A stretch of 64,000 bases of DNA from Sanderia malayensis (Eukaryota; Cnidaria; Scyphozoa; Semaeostomeae; Pelagiidae), in the NCBI GenBank assembly GCA_013076295.1, contig RQOL01000532.1:3534001-3598000 (forward strand). Reading direction: 5' to 3'. The translations under genes and the position numbers were made by a program. Of the stretch, positions 39,501 through 53,189 are shown in pieces. The stretch's first letter is position 1, and each line of letters opens with the position of its first letter. The notes below the pieces were generated by a model. That model saw only the letters and a list, made by a program, of their open reading frames with translations. It ran no database searches and was not told the DNA's origin.

Positions 39501-41891
39501 AAAATTATTGAGCACGTCTTGTGTCTGCATTGAATTTTTGAAATTCGTATTTTTTAAAGAGGGTTTTCGTATGTGGTATTTCGTCGTATTTCGTCGTATT
39601 TCATCGGAATTCTGGGTTCACAATAAATTACGATTATTTTTGATATATGTATGAAAATTGACAAAAATGCACGAACGTTGCCTATCGTAATTAACCCTAA
39701 TTAACCTTAATTATATCGTAATTCATCGCAAGGAATCAAACAATTTTGTTCTGCTGACAAAAATACGACAATTAGGATGAAATACGACGAAATACAATTT
39801 TTGGCTTTCTTCATTTGTCATGAATATGGTGTACCCAGAATTACCACGAAATACGACATACAAAAACCAGCCTCAAGAAACCACTAACAAATAAGTCAAA
39901 ACAGTTAAGAAATTTTTACTGGTAAATGAAAAATCACAAAGAAAGTTTTCAATTTTTATGTATTCTTGTGTGAATACATAAATACTTAAAGTTAAAGATA
40001 ACCATTTGCCGATATCAATGGAGTAGATTAACGTTAATGTGTTATATAAACTATAAATATAAACTACATAATCAATCAATTTTTCCAGCCTGACCTTATT
40101 ATTTAATTTGTTTTCCTACGTTTGCAATAAAATCCGTGCATTTTTCAGATTGTATCCAATTAAGAAACGTTCCAAAAACGTTTGCTGGTAAAATTTCGCC
40201 CAAAATGCCCCAAAATTAAGAAACCTTTACTGGTGAAGCTTTAGCTATGTTTCTTATAAAATAAAAAACGTGAACCATTATACAATTTGATGGTATGTCC
40301 CTTGGATCTCATTAACCTTTCCGTCTTTGTGTTGTACTTGAGCGTCTTTGTCTGCAAGTCCACAGAGCATTAAAATGAATGCATTATAAAGGAAATTTGA
40401 TTATTTTTCATTGTCAGCAAAAGCAGCACTTTAACAACATCAAAACTAACAACATAAACATTTTTGCTTTTTTAAACTACATAGCCATGCATAGATATTC
40501 AAACTTGAATTTACATCTGCTCTCTCGAGTAAATTCTTATACTGGACTTCTAAGTTCATGAAAAATTGAATAATTCCAAACAATTTGATAATTAGGAATC
40601 TCTGGTGGAGAATTTTTTTCTACGACCCTACCTTTTTAATCAGATACGAGTAAGATACGAGTAAAGTGGAAAACAAAAAACACATACCCCACTTCTAAAT
40701 GAGGATTGATACATCTTCAAATTCTATAAGAAATCATGTTTACAGCTCCACTTTGCTACCAACAATTTATATTCGCGTGTTTGGGAAAATCTGATCTGAA
40801 CTACATATTGTTAATATTTTCATCCAAATTCCTTTTCATACACCGTAGATAGGGTTTATTTTTGCAACAGTATTAAAGGGACAATCCTGGGACTTGATTT
40901 TCAATTACTTTATCACAACCATCGGCAAATATTAACATTTTTGCATTATTTTTATTGTTCCAAAGGGTTTCAAATGTCTGCTTGAAGAAGCCGGGACAAG
41001 ACGAAGATAAAGGGCCTTCTAATCGTATTTGCCTTCTGTGTTAAGATTTTGTTTAAGAAAACATTAGTCTATTTAAAAACTGTTTTAACTATAACACATT
41101 CTTCCCAAGATTTCCTTTTCCTTATACCTGAATGAAAAGTCAGTAAACGTCTTGTGACAATTCAAATGTCAACCGAAAACCACAGAGTTGCCGGTTCTGC
41201 AAACGAACAGCCCGACAAAATTCCGGGCAATAGATAAGTATCCGGGCTCGGATCTCGATATCATGTCCGTTTATGGTGAATATGTGTGTGTTTGTCTGTC
41301 CAGTGATCTTCATAATAAGTTAATCGTGCCATGAAAGGGAGTTCCGGTGATATAAGAAGTATCTCTTGAAACGTCGCGCTCATAAACACACCCCACACCT
41401 GTTCACGACATGATAAACTCTGACTATATATATTCATGAACATAAACATGATACATTCTGACTATGACAATCAATGAACAGACAAACATACAAATATTCA
41501 CAATGATAAGAGAGGTATATCTCGAAACTTCGCACTCATAAACACTACTGTTCATGCCATGATAAGCAACATAACTCAAGGACATTCGATATGCAAGAGA
41601 AACCCGAATCTGACAGAGTTTTGTTCCTTGAGACTGGAATTGCGTCAAATTGAAATGCAATAAGCAGCAAATTGGAAATTCTACACAAACTGCCACACCC
41701 TTGGAAACTATACAATTCCAATATATCAAAGGTTAACTTACTCCAAAGCGATATTGATATCTGGATGAAACACTGATCAGAATCAGAATGAAAAGGACAA
41801 GACAAAAGGATTCAGCAACCGAGACAGTCCAAATCTGCTTCTTATCTGGACAGGATTAAGTATCTAAACATAAAAAATTAGATTGCATTAC
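36504..41891. other. Filamin upstream region and intergenic DNA
   Basis: The filamin 5' untranslated region and promoter should start just above 36503. The region 36600-37150 is less AT-rich than its surroundings. No gene is supported from there to 41.9 kb. A pair of related ~60-bp direct repeats ('cataaacac' context) lies near 41370 and 41540. An inverted-repeat element at 39562-39868 is listed separately. Confidence 0.45.
39562..39868. mobile_element. Inverted-repeat element (MITE-like)
   Basis: The left end (39562-39620, containing 'gtggtatttcgtcgtatttc' and 'aattctgggttcac') is matched in reverse complement by the right end (39828-39868, ending 'cgacatacaaaaacc'). Further 'atttcgtcgtattt' copies in both orientations lie inside. 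There is no open frame. The superfamily is uncertain because the flanking target duplication is at most two bases (AG). Confidence 0.6.
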
Positions 41892-42336
41892 CTCTGCATT
41901 ATTAAGTTCTATTGTGTCTGCTCGACCATAGCGACCCGTGAAAGATGATCCTGGAATTTTGTGAACTTTGAAAACGAGGTTGGGAAAGCTTCCAGCCTCG
42001 TTTTCAACATTATTTTCTGTGTCGGACCAAGGTGAGAAACGGCTTTCCCTGTTACATTAAAAAACCAGAAAAGCAATTCAAAAAAGATTGAAATAAACTC
42101 ACGTTACTAAAGTGAAATGATTTTCTGCCATTGCCTGGTGACTTTGGAAGAGGATGATTGATGGCATCGTAATCGAAGTTTCCAGAACGAGGTCTTTGCC
42201 TCCTTTTGCTGCTGGCTTTCCGCAGCGGAGCAGGAATGCCCTCCTGGCTATCACCGTTGTGATACGATGTACTCTCCCCCGCAGAGGCTGCGTATATTTC
42301 CGGGTGGGAGCCAGACAGCCTCTCGGAACGCCTCAT
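41892..42336 (-). CDS. Unrecognised gene, two 5' exons (partial)
   Basis: Exon 42336-42103 starts with ATG, has a splice acceptor and an in-frame stop just upstream, and ends at AAC|GTGAGT. It encodes a basic, Ser/Pro-rich stretch (MRRSERLSGSHPEIY, KASSKRRQRPRS), typical of a disordered cytoplasmic N-terminus. A second exon, 42048-41892, has good borders (ACAG| and GAG|GTAATG) and an open frame containing RFSPWSDTENN and IPGSSFTGRYGRADTIELNN. The two phases do not match directly, so a small exon between them is missing or one border is wrong. I found no further exons downstream toward 37 kb. I do not recognise the family. Confidence 0.4.
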
Positions 42337-45300
42337 GTTTGACTTCTACTCCGCTTTATTCCTAGAAAATAAAATAGTTGGCGGAAAAAGTGAATGACCA
42401 GTGAGAGAACCGAGAACGCAAACAAAAATAATCAACAATTTGAATGTTAAATATTTAATTCTCAAGCGATTTGTTAGCACACGGCATCAACCAATCAACA
42501 TCTTCTTCATATGTTCCACAATAGAATATACATGTCAATTTCAAAAGAAATTCTGCTGAAATTGACATGCACATTATATTGTGGTTATCATTTTACTTGC
42601 TATGCTCGTGAAAAGATATTGAAGGCTTTTGAATTGTAATCATATGGAGGGGAGAATTAATTGAATATGTTGAACGAGGTAAACAAGTGTGTATCACACA
42701 AAAATTGAATAACAACTGGCTCCCATGCAACGACGAAAAGAAGATGGACATGTTTAATTAACTACACTTGAAATCTAAAGCAAATGCTTTACTGCTAATT
42801 TGGATAAATTTATTACTATGAAGGATATTTATGAGTCGACAACAAGGAGCAGGTGGTTCATTGTTACGTTGTTCTTTGTTTTCATCTTCAATATCTATTA
42901 TTGAATATTGAATAACTTCATTGGATAATATTCTTGTCATGGCCTTATCATCCCATGGTTTTATGCATGTTTATGTTGATACGCTTAGTTTTAGGGGGTC
43001 GGTTGGGACACAGAAAGATGTCAACAACATAAAAATGCTATTGACAGCAAATTATATTTCCTTGTCGAAGATAGCTGCTTTTAAAAATAATTATTGATGA
43101 TTGGATAAAGCATTGTTAAAACAGGAATGCTAAATCGCTTTCAGCGAATGAATCCAAGCTAAAAAAAATTAGCTTTGGATGTTTTTAAAACGCGAGTGAT
43201 AAAATCCATTTATACTGCAACTATTGCAGCAGTTGCAGAACACTTTCAACCGAGAAATATTGCCTTTGGGACGGAAATACAGTTTTGTTCCTGCGGGATA
43301 ATTTAATTTGTTTCGTGCATCAGCGAAAAAGATGAATATTCTCTTGAATCATAGCAATTTTGTGTATACCTACTCTACATTTCTTCATTATCCCGCACAA
43401 AAGATTCAGATAATTATATACACAAAGGAAAACTTTAAATTAGCTAGAATATCACATGATGTTAATCCTTCCTGCTTTGTCAGTAAAATTATCTGCATAA
43501 ATTTGCAACGAAGGAAGCCCAGAGTCGAGCTTCCTTGTAAGGGCGTTGGTAAAGGCCGTGAATTGATCTTTGGGCGACTGTTCCAAGCTATACACCCAAA
43601 CTAAATGAATAGACGCATTTTCCAACCAGTTCCATGGATATTTAGTATGTGTGAAAATCATACCGTAATAACAGTGCATATTTGCCTTGCAAACAACGAT
43701 AAAAAATTCTCTTTTCGAGCGGTAAAAATGATAAGGAATTATTCCCAAATAACTTACCCAATGTTTCACTCTTCTTCTTGAACAACTTGCTACTGTATAT
43801 TGAGGATTGTTTTGTGGCAGGGAAGGCTTATTTCTTTGTCCTTCCACAACTACAATAGACGAATATTTGAATATCTCATCTCTAACTGCAGGTACAACAT
43901 TTTACAGGTACAGAAATTGTTCAAGTAACGGCTGGCAGGGGGGTCACTCGGTGATAATTAAACGAAAAACGGAACGTAAAATTGATGGCTGTCGTCAAAT
44001 TTGCTGATTTCTCATTGACGACAAAGTCCTTGCATTGCATAAACTCACACTTATTTCGTTCTCATCGAGATGTTCTTCAAGACTCTGCGATGTTTTTGCA
44101 TTTGCAAGCTTCTTTTTACTCAGTTTGATTTGAGTCATGTAACATGTTGTTGAACAACCTCATGTCAGATGGCTGATCTTGATAATTAATCTCCCAAAGA
44201 GAGTGTAGAAAACAACGACTGTTGATAAAAAAGAGGGTGCTATAGCTCAGTTAATGATTTAATCCCTGCAAATATTTCGAAAAATTTCTCGTGCTTATTT
44301 CATTACGCTTTTACTCAATTTTATTTCATTTGCCGAACCTCGAAAATGCATAGAACTTCGTCCATTATAAAATACAACGGCAGTTCCCAACGCCCTGCAA
44401 AGCACCAATATGCAATAACCCACCATTTTTATACAATAACCTGTTTTCTCGCGAGTACCCCACGCACCCTCCTTTTTGTAAATTAGCTACACATTAAAGG
44501 GACGCGCCAATGATTAAAATAATATAGTCATAAATAACAATAATTCGACATGTTTGGCTTCATCTTGTTTTTGTTACCTTCGCAGGAATGAATGAAGACA
44601 CCTGTGCATATCTTATTGTCGTCAAACAAGTCAAACAAAGCACGGCCATCTTGATTGATAACTTGGATTATTGCACACAGAGGGGCTCAACAGGGCAAGC
44701 AAAATTAACCTTATTATCCGGGTGACCAGAAGGTAGGGTTCCGCATTTTTCTTTATTTTTATTATTACTGTATTTTTTATAGTTATAGAAAGAGGCGGTA
44801 GCCAAGGTGTCTAAGCTTCAGTACCCGGAGTTACTAAATATTAGTTGTCCAATCTCACTAACAACCCTGTGGCAATCATTAAAAAGTGTTTTAGTACAAT
44901 ATCAAAAGGGTCTTTCATTGTTCCTTCAATGTACTAGAGGTTTATTCATATGTTCCTTGTCTGTGTACTTATCCTTTGTTTCATAGGTTGTCTTGAAGAA
45001 ACAAAACAGCCTATTAAAGAAGGGACAATGCACAGAGCAAAACAAAACCATACATTCATACACGTTGTTTTATTTGAAAGTTATTTTCAAACAGTATTTA
45101 ATCTTAGAAATTTCACCATTTTATTATTAAAGCTTTCTTAAGGCTTTCTTAAAAACAATTGAAAAGTTTCACGTTATCAAACATGCCCAAGCATGCGGAT
45201 TGACGGAGGTGCACTATGCTATAATTTGAAGAGAGTCTATAATTTTTGTTCAATTATGGATAGACCACAACATGTCGATTTCTCCTTGAAAGTTTGAGTG

Positions 45301-46210
45301 TTTAAAAAGTTAAACTTTTTCAGAAATTTTCTCATTAAAATGACGTTATCAAAAATAGGACCAGAGTTTCTTTTGCTTAGTTGATGTTCATTTCCTTTGA
45401 GAGAACTAGATTGCATGACAGTATTTTATGGGAATAATTCTCGAAATTTACGAAAAACATGACAAACCTAAAAATAAGAAACATTTCAACTTCAGATTCA
45501 AAATTATTTGCAATGAACCCTCACAGAAGGAGCTCAACCTGTTTCTCATACAAGGGTTGTACTACTCTCTTACAAAACACTTTCTTATAAAAAAGATACG
45601 TAAAAGCTACATATTTTGCAATACTGCGAGAAATGTGCTGTAAGAAATATGCTGAACCAACTACATTAACTGCCTTTCCTCCACAAAATGAATTTTCATT
45701 CATCCACATGCGCAGTGCGCACCACAATCCAACATACAACGCCTCATGCATGCTCCTGCGCATCCATGAAGTAGTGAGGAATATGATTCTGTGCGAGTAC
45801 AACCCACCTTTCAGATACTGCCACCCTTTAAAATACATCCATGTATTTTACATAAGATATTCTCAGTCTAATACACCTCTAGCTTCTGAATAGTTAAAGT
45901 TAAAAACTATGAGTTCAGAGAGATTCGAAGCAATACCTCGGATTCTTCAATTAATGATCAAACGCTTGAATAGAATAAACCTATCAATACTAGGTGTAAT
46001 ACTGTACTGTTTTCGTTTGGGTCCTGAAAAAAACTCGTGCGGCTGCATTAAGCTACTTATGTGCTATGAATCGAAATCCTTGTTCAAGGGTGTTGCAAAA
46101 GGTGGAAATCTAAGTATACATAGGTTTATAGGCATCAACGGTGCAATACTTTTAAATTTATTTTATTAATCTCTATGCAATTCACAAGCAATAGAACAAA
46201 ACAAAAAAGA
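42337..46210. other. Gene-poor stretch
   Basis: No confident gene. A short segment 43849-43758 on the minus strand has good splice borders (TTGTAG| and TTGG|GTAAGT) and a 30-codon open frame, so it could be an exon of an upstream transcript. Nothing joins to it. The rest is AT-rich without visible repeats. Confidence 0.4.
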
Positions 46211-48700
46211 AATAAAACAAGCAAATTCTTTGGTGTCAGAGATTTTTATACATAGCCAAGTGAATTACAATTTTAAATCTAAACTTAAAATCTACCATAC
46301 ATGCCCCTTCGATGAGTTTGCAAAATACAATTAATCAGTCTGTTTTATAAGAACCCTTTTCTTACAAAATGGTTTAAAAAGAGGTATAGATTGATGCTCT
46401 TTAGCCCCGTTGCTGAACGCTTGGACCATCTATAGTCGCACATTAGGTTTTAACCAAATGGCCTATAATCGGTCAACATCTTCATTAGATTGATTTGACA
46501 AGCGTAATGAAGGGCTGTGGAAGATTAAACCTTCCCAAAGCCCAATACCATCTTTGGTCACAATTAACCTCCCCACCCACAGCCCCTCATAAATTCAGCA
46601 ACGGGGGTAATAGCGTTAATCTATGCCACTTGTTAAACCACCTTGAATGTTCTGGAATGCCTTTTGAAACAAGGTAGTTAGCTAGATGTTGTTTGAACTT
46701 GATTTCGATGGTTTTATTTGATTAATGTACTTTGCAATGCACATCTAAGGGGCGGCATGAAGATATTTTTATAAATGAAAATAATTAAAGTCCTTTTTTA
46801 TATCTAATTAATCTCTACGTCTCTGACACCGTCCATAAACCTGAAAAAGAAAGAACAATAATTATTAAAGTAAAAGTTCTGGATTAAATGCATCGCACTG
46901 ATGAAGTGAATATTCTTTAGCAGTAATAACTTTTAGTTGGTCAACAATTATTGCTACGTATTTAGCTGTCAAGTAAGAAGACCAAATATTTTCAATACTT
47001 CGCTTACTTGTTATTCTCTTTCGGCCAATGATTTCATTGGCTGAATTTTTGAATTCACGCACTCTTTCTACAAAAAGAAACAAAATATTATCGCTATTGG
47101 CAAAAGTCAATTTATGAATCGGTTTAAAAACAGGGTATGTCTATTTCATAAATAGCGAGAGTTTAAAAGATATCTATAAAACGACACACAATTGAAGTTA
47201 ATTTGCTAGGATTGTTACATACATCCTTATCTTCCATTTGCTGCTCCGAGGCCTCAACTGGAATCTCCTCAAGACAAGGAAAAAAGATGTCCTCGTCTTC
47301 TTCAACGTTCGATGTTAGAAAATTGTGAGTGGATATTCCAATGTCTTTTGTCATAACTTCATCTGTCTGGACTGCTGCTACTTCCACTGCAACATTCATA
47401 GTTGATGTCGCAGTGGAAGACATGGCCACTGCATTCGTCATGACTGCCTTATTTGCAGTCTGTATTTTTTCAGTTTGAGTTATGCAATTTCCAAACTATA
47501 AAAAGAAAATATATGTTTCATGTGTTATGGCATGAATACCTTTTAAATAAATTTCGAGAGTATTTGAATATGCCAAGTTAAACTTTATCTTTCGAAATCG
47601 CACCTTGGTTATCTTTGTTTGCACTCCAACATCTTTCATCTTCTGTGCTATCAAATTATTTTTCATTTTTAAATATAAAACACTGCAAACAGATGCTGTT
47701 GCAGCACCCGCTGCAAAAGCCAGAAAATTTTCTTTTGAAAAAAACATTTTCAACTATCTTTTAATTTCGGCAATCAATATTATTCTCTTCGTGTCTTCTC
47801 AATGTGAAAAAAATTTCTGAAGTGACTTCGAAGATATTGGAGTTGTTTAATCTGACGTCACTTTTAAAAACTAAGTTTGGCACCCGATTGAAAAAAGCGA
47901 AATATTTGATCCACAATCAAGGACAAAAGTCCCTTGGACACCTGAAAAATTCAGATGGAAATGCTATGTTTCTGCACATTTTGCTTCCTGTGAGCATAAT
48001 ATGACCCCCATTCTCCCCTCACCAATGTTTTTCATTATCCAGTCCTTTGTCATAGCCATGCCACGATGCGCAGTGCCACAATATGCCCAATGCGCAGGAG
48101 CAAATATGAACTAAGATATCCAGAATGCCTTGACCCTGAGGTATTAAGGTATTAAAGTCAGGGTTAAGGTTATGGTAAAAGTTTTGGATGCATAGAGGGT
48201 GCGTGCATGCCCAATGCCATATTAACGTAATGCGCAAGAGCATACATGAACTAAAATTTCCGGAATGCCTTGACCCTGGAGTATTAAAATATCAGAGTAA
48301 GGATCAGAGTGAAAAGGTTCTGGAGCTAGAGTTCGAGTTATGGTAAGGACTTTGGATGCTTCAAGGTGGGCTTGTAAGCGCAGTGCCATATTTGGTCTAT
48401 GGCGCACGCCGCACGAGCATACATAAGTTAAAATGTCCAGAATGCTTTGGCACTGGAGTGATAAAGTATTAGAGTTAGAATCCGAGTTAGAATTAGATTC
48501 CGATTTTGGATACCTAACAGGCAATAATTTAATGTGCAGTGATGACCAATTTGTGCAGTGATGAAACAAAAATAATGTGCAGTGATTATTTTGCATTTGT
48601 CCAGAGACCTTAAATTTTCAATCATAAATGAAGTAGGTACTGAAAAAATCAAATTTTGAATTAGACTGAAAAATGATACTAAATTATACTAAATAGGACC
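46211..48700. repeat. Duplicated unit A (about 2.5 kb), partner of 49780-52115
   Basis: This stretch and 49780-52115 align almost end to end with scattered substitutions and small indels. Shared landmarks are 'ggtgtcagag' at the left end, 'gatttgacaagcgtaatgaa' (46490 and 50067), the anchor-protein exons, and 'aaatgaagtaggtactgaaa' at the right end (48625 and 52041). The two units are direct repeats about 3.5 kb apart. Confidence 0.9.
46865..47747 (-). CDS. Small membrane-anchored protein with QT motifs, copy A
   Basis: Exon 1 (47747-47604, 48 codons) encodes MFFSKENFLAFAAGAATAS and continues as a single N-terminal hydrophobic span, then basic KMKNN and VGVQTK. Exon 2 (from 47495) follows in phase 0 and encodes an acidic, Thr-rich region with TQTE, IQTA, VQTD and an EEDEDIFFPCLEEIP stretch. 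A third open segment (47067-46865) is conserved in copy B and in part in copy C (IENIWSSYL, VDQLKVITAKE). The exon 2 to exon 3 joint is not resolved: the obvious donor (GAT|GTATGT, ~47219) gives a short frame. The repeated x-QT-x pattern resembles dynein light chain LC8-binding motifs; that is inference. Family unrecognised. Confidence 0.6.
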
Positions 48701-49480
48701 TTCTGATCAGATTGAGACCATCCCCAGCTTTCTAGCTTGAATATTTCAAAAGTTGGCCAAAGGCGAGCTCTTACGCTAAGTGAAATACGTTACCTATCAT
48801 ACATTAAGCTAGGGTTAGAAAAATCAAATTTGGAAATAGATCGAAATGTCACTCACAAGGAGTCGAATCCTTCTAATTGGGACCTTCTGATCAGTTTGAG
48901 ACCATCCCCAGCCTTCCAGCATAAATATTTCAAAAGTCAGCCCCAGGCGAGCTCTTACCCCAACTGAAATACATTACCAATAATACATTAAGCTAGGGTT
49001 AAAAAAATTAAATTTGTAAATAGATCGAAATTTCACCCACAAGGGGTCGAATCCTACTAATTAGGACCTTCTGATCAGTTTGAGACCATTCCCAGCCTTC
49101 TAGCATGAATATTTCAAAAGTTGGCCAAAGGCGAGCTCTTACGCTAAGTGAAATACGTTACCTATCATACATTAAGCTAGGGTTAAAAAAATCAAATTTG
49201 GAAATAGATCGAAATGTCACTCACAAGGGGTCCAATCCCACTAATTAGGACCTTCTGATCAGTTTAGACCATCCCCAGCCTTCTAGCATGAATATTTCAA
49301 AAGTTGGCCAAAGGCGAGCTCTTACCCTAAGTGAAATTCATTACCTATCATACATAAAGCTGGGGGAAAAAATCAAATTTGGAAATAGATCGAAATGTCA
49401 CTCACCAGGGGTCGAATCCTAAATGGGTCCTACTGATCACGTTGAGACAATTTCCGGCTCTCTAGGAGTAATGTTTCAGA
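48650..49480. repeat. ~183-bp satellite, about 4.5 units
   Basis: The marker 'tagatcgaaat' occurs at 48837, 49021, 49205 and 49386 (spacing 184, 184, 181), with a more diverged first unit at about 48660. Each unit also holds 'accttctgatcag', 'tgagaccatccccagcctt' and 'ggcgagctcttac'. It lies exactly between duplicated units A and B. Single diverged copies recur at 52070-52200 and 54370-54690, next to unit B and copy C. Confidence 0.9.
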
Positions 49481-49779
49481 TTTTAATGGTCCCAGATTGC
49501 CCGCGGATTGCTATTTAACATTACCTAAGGTAAAAATCTTGAATCAGATGACGATTAAGCATCTAGTTCTTGGATTGGGGGGCCACAACTTTTAAAAATG
49601 TTCCAATTTTTTTTATATTTTAGCTTAGCATAGGTTCATACACGGGTCAAAATATATCCAGTCTCTGTAGCAAAATTACATGGAGAGCAAACCTTGAGTC
49701 TAGTGACCTTAACATTGCCTTAGACAAAATTCTACAGTTAAATGACGACCAAGCATCTAGTTCTTCAGACATCACACAT

Positions 49780-52115
49780 AAAATAAACAATGTATTTGGT
49801 GTCAGAGTTTTTATACATGAGCCAAATGAATTACAATTTTAAAACAAAACTTAAAATCTACCATACATGCCCCTTCAACGAGCTTTGCAAAGTACGTTTA
49901 ATCTATTTGTTTTGGAGGACCCTTTCCTTAAATCAGCTTAACAAAATGGTTTAACAAGAGGTATAGATTGATGCTCTTTAGCCCCGTTGCTGAACGCTTG
50001 GACCATCTATAGTCGCACATTTGGTTTTCACCAAATGGCCTATAATCGGTCAACATCTTCATTAGATTGATTTGACAAGCGTAATGAAGGGCTGTAGAAG
50101 ATTAAACCTTCCCAAAGCCCAATACCATCTTTGGGCACAATTAACCTCCCCACCCACAGCCCCTCATAAATTCAGCAACGGGGGTAATAGCGTTAATCTA
50201 TGCCACTTGTTAAACCACCTTGAATGTTCTGGAATACATTTTCAAACAAGGTAGTTAGCTAGATGTTGTTTCAATTTTATTTCGATGGTTTTATTTGATT
50301 AATGTACTTTGCAATGCACATCCAAGGGGCGGCATGAAGATATTTTTATAAATGAAAATAATTAAAGTCCTTTTTTATATCTAATTAATCTCTACGTCTC
50401 TGACACCGTCCATAAATCTGAAAAAGAAAGATGAATAAATATTAAAGTAAAATTCGTGGATTAAATGCATTGCGCTAAAAAAGTGAATGTTCTTTAGCAG
50501 TAATAACTTTCAGTTGGTCAACAATTATTGCTACGCATTTAGCCATTAAGTAAGAAGACCAAATGTTTTCAATGCTTTGCTTACTTGTTATTTTCTTTCG
50601 GCCAATGATTTCATTGGCTGGATTCTTGGATTCAAGTATTCTTTCTACAAAAAGAAACAAAATATTATCGTTATTGCCTGAAGTCAATTTATGAATCGAT
50701 TAGCAAGGGTTAAAAGACATTTAGAAAGAACAATTTATTTTAATTTGCTAGGAGTGTTACATACATCTTTATTTTTTATGAGCTTTTCAGAAGCTTCAAC
50801 TGGAAGCTCTTCCACACAAGGGAAAAATATGTCATCATCGTCTTCATCGATTGATGTTTCAATTTTGTCAGTTGATGTGCCAATCTCCTTGGTTATTATT
50901 TCGTCCGTTTGAAGTGCTGCCACTTCCACTGCAACATTTATAGTTGATGTTGCAGTGGAAGACATGGCCACTGCATTTGTCATTACTGCCTGATTTGCAG
51001 TCTGCATTCTTTCAGTTTGAGTTAAGCAATTTCCAAACTAAAAAAAGAAAATAGATGTTTCATGTGTTATAGAATTAATAACTTTTAAATAAATTTCGAG
51101 AGTATTTGAATATGCCAAGTTAAACTTTATCTTTCGAAATCGCACCTTGGTTATCTTTGTTTGCACTCCAACATCTTTCATCTTCTGTGCTATCAAATTA
51201 TTTTTCATTTTTAAATATAAAACACTGCAAACAGATGCTGTTGCAGCACCCGCGGCAAAAGCAAGAAAATGTTCTTTTGAAAAAAACATGTTTCACTCTC
51301 TCTTAATTTCGGCAATCAATATTATTCTCTTTGTGTCTTCCCAATGTGAAAAAAGTTTCTGAAGTGATTTAGACGATATTGGAGCTTTTTAATCTGACGT
51401 CATAATTAAAAGACTAAGTTTGGCCTCGGATCCAAATAAAACGAAATATTTGATCCACAATCAAGGACAAAAGTCCATTGGACACCTGAAAAATTCAGAT
51501 TCAAATGCTATGCTTCTGTAGATTTTACTTCCTGTGAGCAGAATACCATCCCCGTTCTCTCCCAACCAATGTCTTTTCATTACCCAGTTCTTTGTCATAG
51601 CCATGCCATGATGCGCAGTGCCACATAAAGCTCAATGCGGAAGAGCAAATATTAACTAAGATATCCAGAATGCCTTGGCCCTGCAGTATTAAGGTATCAG
51701 AGTTAGGATCAGAGTAAAAAGGTTCTGGAGTTAGAGTTCGAGTTATGGTAAGGATTTTGGTTGCCTCAAGGTGGGCTTGTAAGCGCAGTGCCATATTTGG
51801 TCTATGGCGCACGAGCATACATAAGTTAAAATATTCAAAATGCTTTGGCACTGTAGAGTTAGAATCCGAGTTAGAATAAAGTATTAAAGTTAAAATCTGA
51901 GTTCGAATTAGATTACGATTTGGGATGCCTAACAGGGAATAATTTAATGTGCAGTGATGACCAATTTGTGCAGTGATGAAACAAAAATAATGTGCAGTGA
52001 TTATTTTACATTTGTGCAGAGACCTTAGACTTTCAATCATAAATGAAGTAGGTACTGAAAAAGTCAAATTTTAAATTAGACCGAAAAATGATGCTAAATT
52101 ATAATAAATAGGTCC
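49780..52115. repeat. Duplicated unit B (about 2.3 kb), partner of 46211-48700
   Basis: Second copy of the segment carrying the small anchor-protein gene. It matches unit A across exons, introns and flanking non-coding sequence, so the duplication copied genomic DNA and not a transcript. Confidence 0.9.
50475..51289 (-). CDS. Small membrane-anchored protein with QT motifs, copy B
   Basis: Exon 1 (51289-51146) encodes MFFSKEHFLAFAAGAATAS, the hydrophobic span and VGVQTK. Exon 2 (from 51037) follows in phase 0 with TQTE, MQTA, LQTD and a DEDDDDIFFPCVEELP stretch. The third open segment (50644-50475) ends earlier than in copy A because a HQ-coding spot has become a stop. Substitutions relative to copy A leave the hydrophobic span, the QT motifs and the IFFPC motif intact, which suggests a protein under constraint. 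The same unresolved exon 2-3 joint applies. Confidence 0.6.
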
Positions 52116-53189
52116 TACTCCTACTGGTCATGTAGGGATAAATCCCGGCTCTGTAGGAGTAATGATACAAGTTCTAATGGACCAATATTGCCCGCGGAAA
52201 GCAATTTAAAGACGCCATTACCCCAAATATGCCCCTGCCAAGTACAAATACGCACGCTACTGCCCATGCTGACCACCTTTCTCTTCCGCACAGGCTAACC
52301 CTAACCCTAACTGTAACCCTAAGCCAATAACGCAGCCATCAAAGACACCATTACGTCATGTATGCTCCTACGCAGTACCAATACTCACGCTACTGCGCAT
52401 TCTAACCACCTTTCTCCTCCGCATAGGCTATCCCTAACCCTAACCTGAATTTCCCAAAGCAAATTACTATGAGAAGTTTTGAAAAATATCAAGACACACT
52501 GAAATTAAAAGCCTTTACATGGGCTTTCCAGAAATTCAGTCTTTATTTTGAGCAACAAATGCATGTAAATTCATGATTAAGAATAAAATACCAATTTGAA
52601 GACTAGTATTTATCAAAATGCTTGAATCTTAATTGCACAACAAGTTGTAAATGCAAAACTTCAATTTTGGGGAGTACAACAACTAATTATATCCCTTGAA
52701 CATTGGATTGCTCTATGATTTATCTGATAGATTAATTATGTCCCGTAAATTTTACCTTGATATTATACCTAAAATGATATATAGAAATAACATTACTGAA
52801 ATGATATTACTACACAATTTCAAATCAATAACCCTTAATACTAACAACAAATCAGATCATTTGTATCATGCAATGTGCGATTGCTTTTATTGGGCCTAGG
52901 CGCTGCAGAGAAACCGAGGCAAATTTGGAAGTATCTCGGAGTGAAAAAGAGAAACGTAGCTACCACCTTTTTAGATATTTTTCCTGTCATTGTCGAAAAG
53001 TTTTTAAATTTCTTGTTAGGGTCTCAGAAGCGAGGCAAAGTAATAAGTTCTGTTAGTATCTCAGTACAAAATTCAGCAACAACTTCTTGAAAATCCCACA
53101 ACAACATAAAACTAACACTAAGGCCAATGCCTCAGCCATCAAAGACACCATTACGTCATATATGCTCCTGCGCAGTACCAATGTGTGCG

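Noticed and set aside
43758..43849. Exon-like segment with strong splice borders on the minus strand
   Set aside because: Not called as a gene because no neighbouring exon joins in phase. Mentioned only in the gap note.
46495..46677. 60-codon frames conserved at 46495-46677 and 50072-50254
   Set aside because: Conservation is explained by the 2.4 kb genomic duplication. The frames begin in non-coding flanks and carry no motif.
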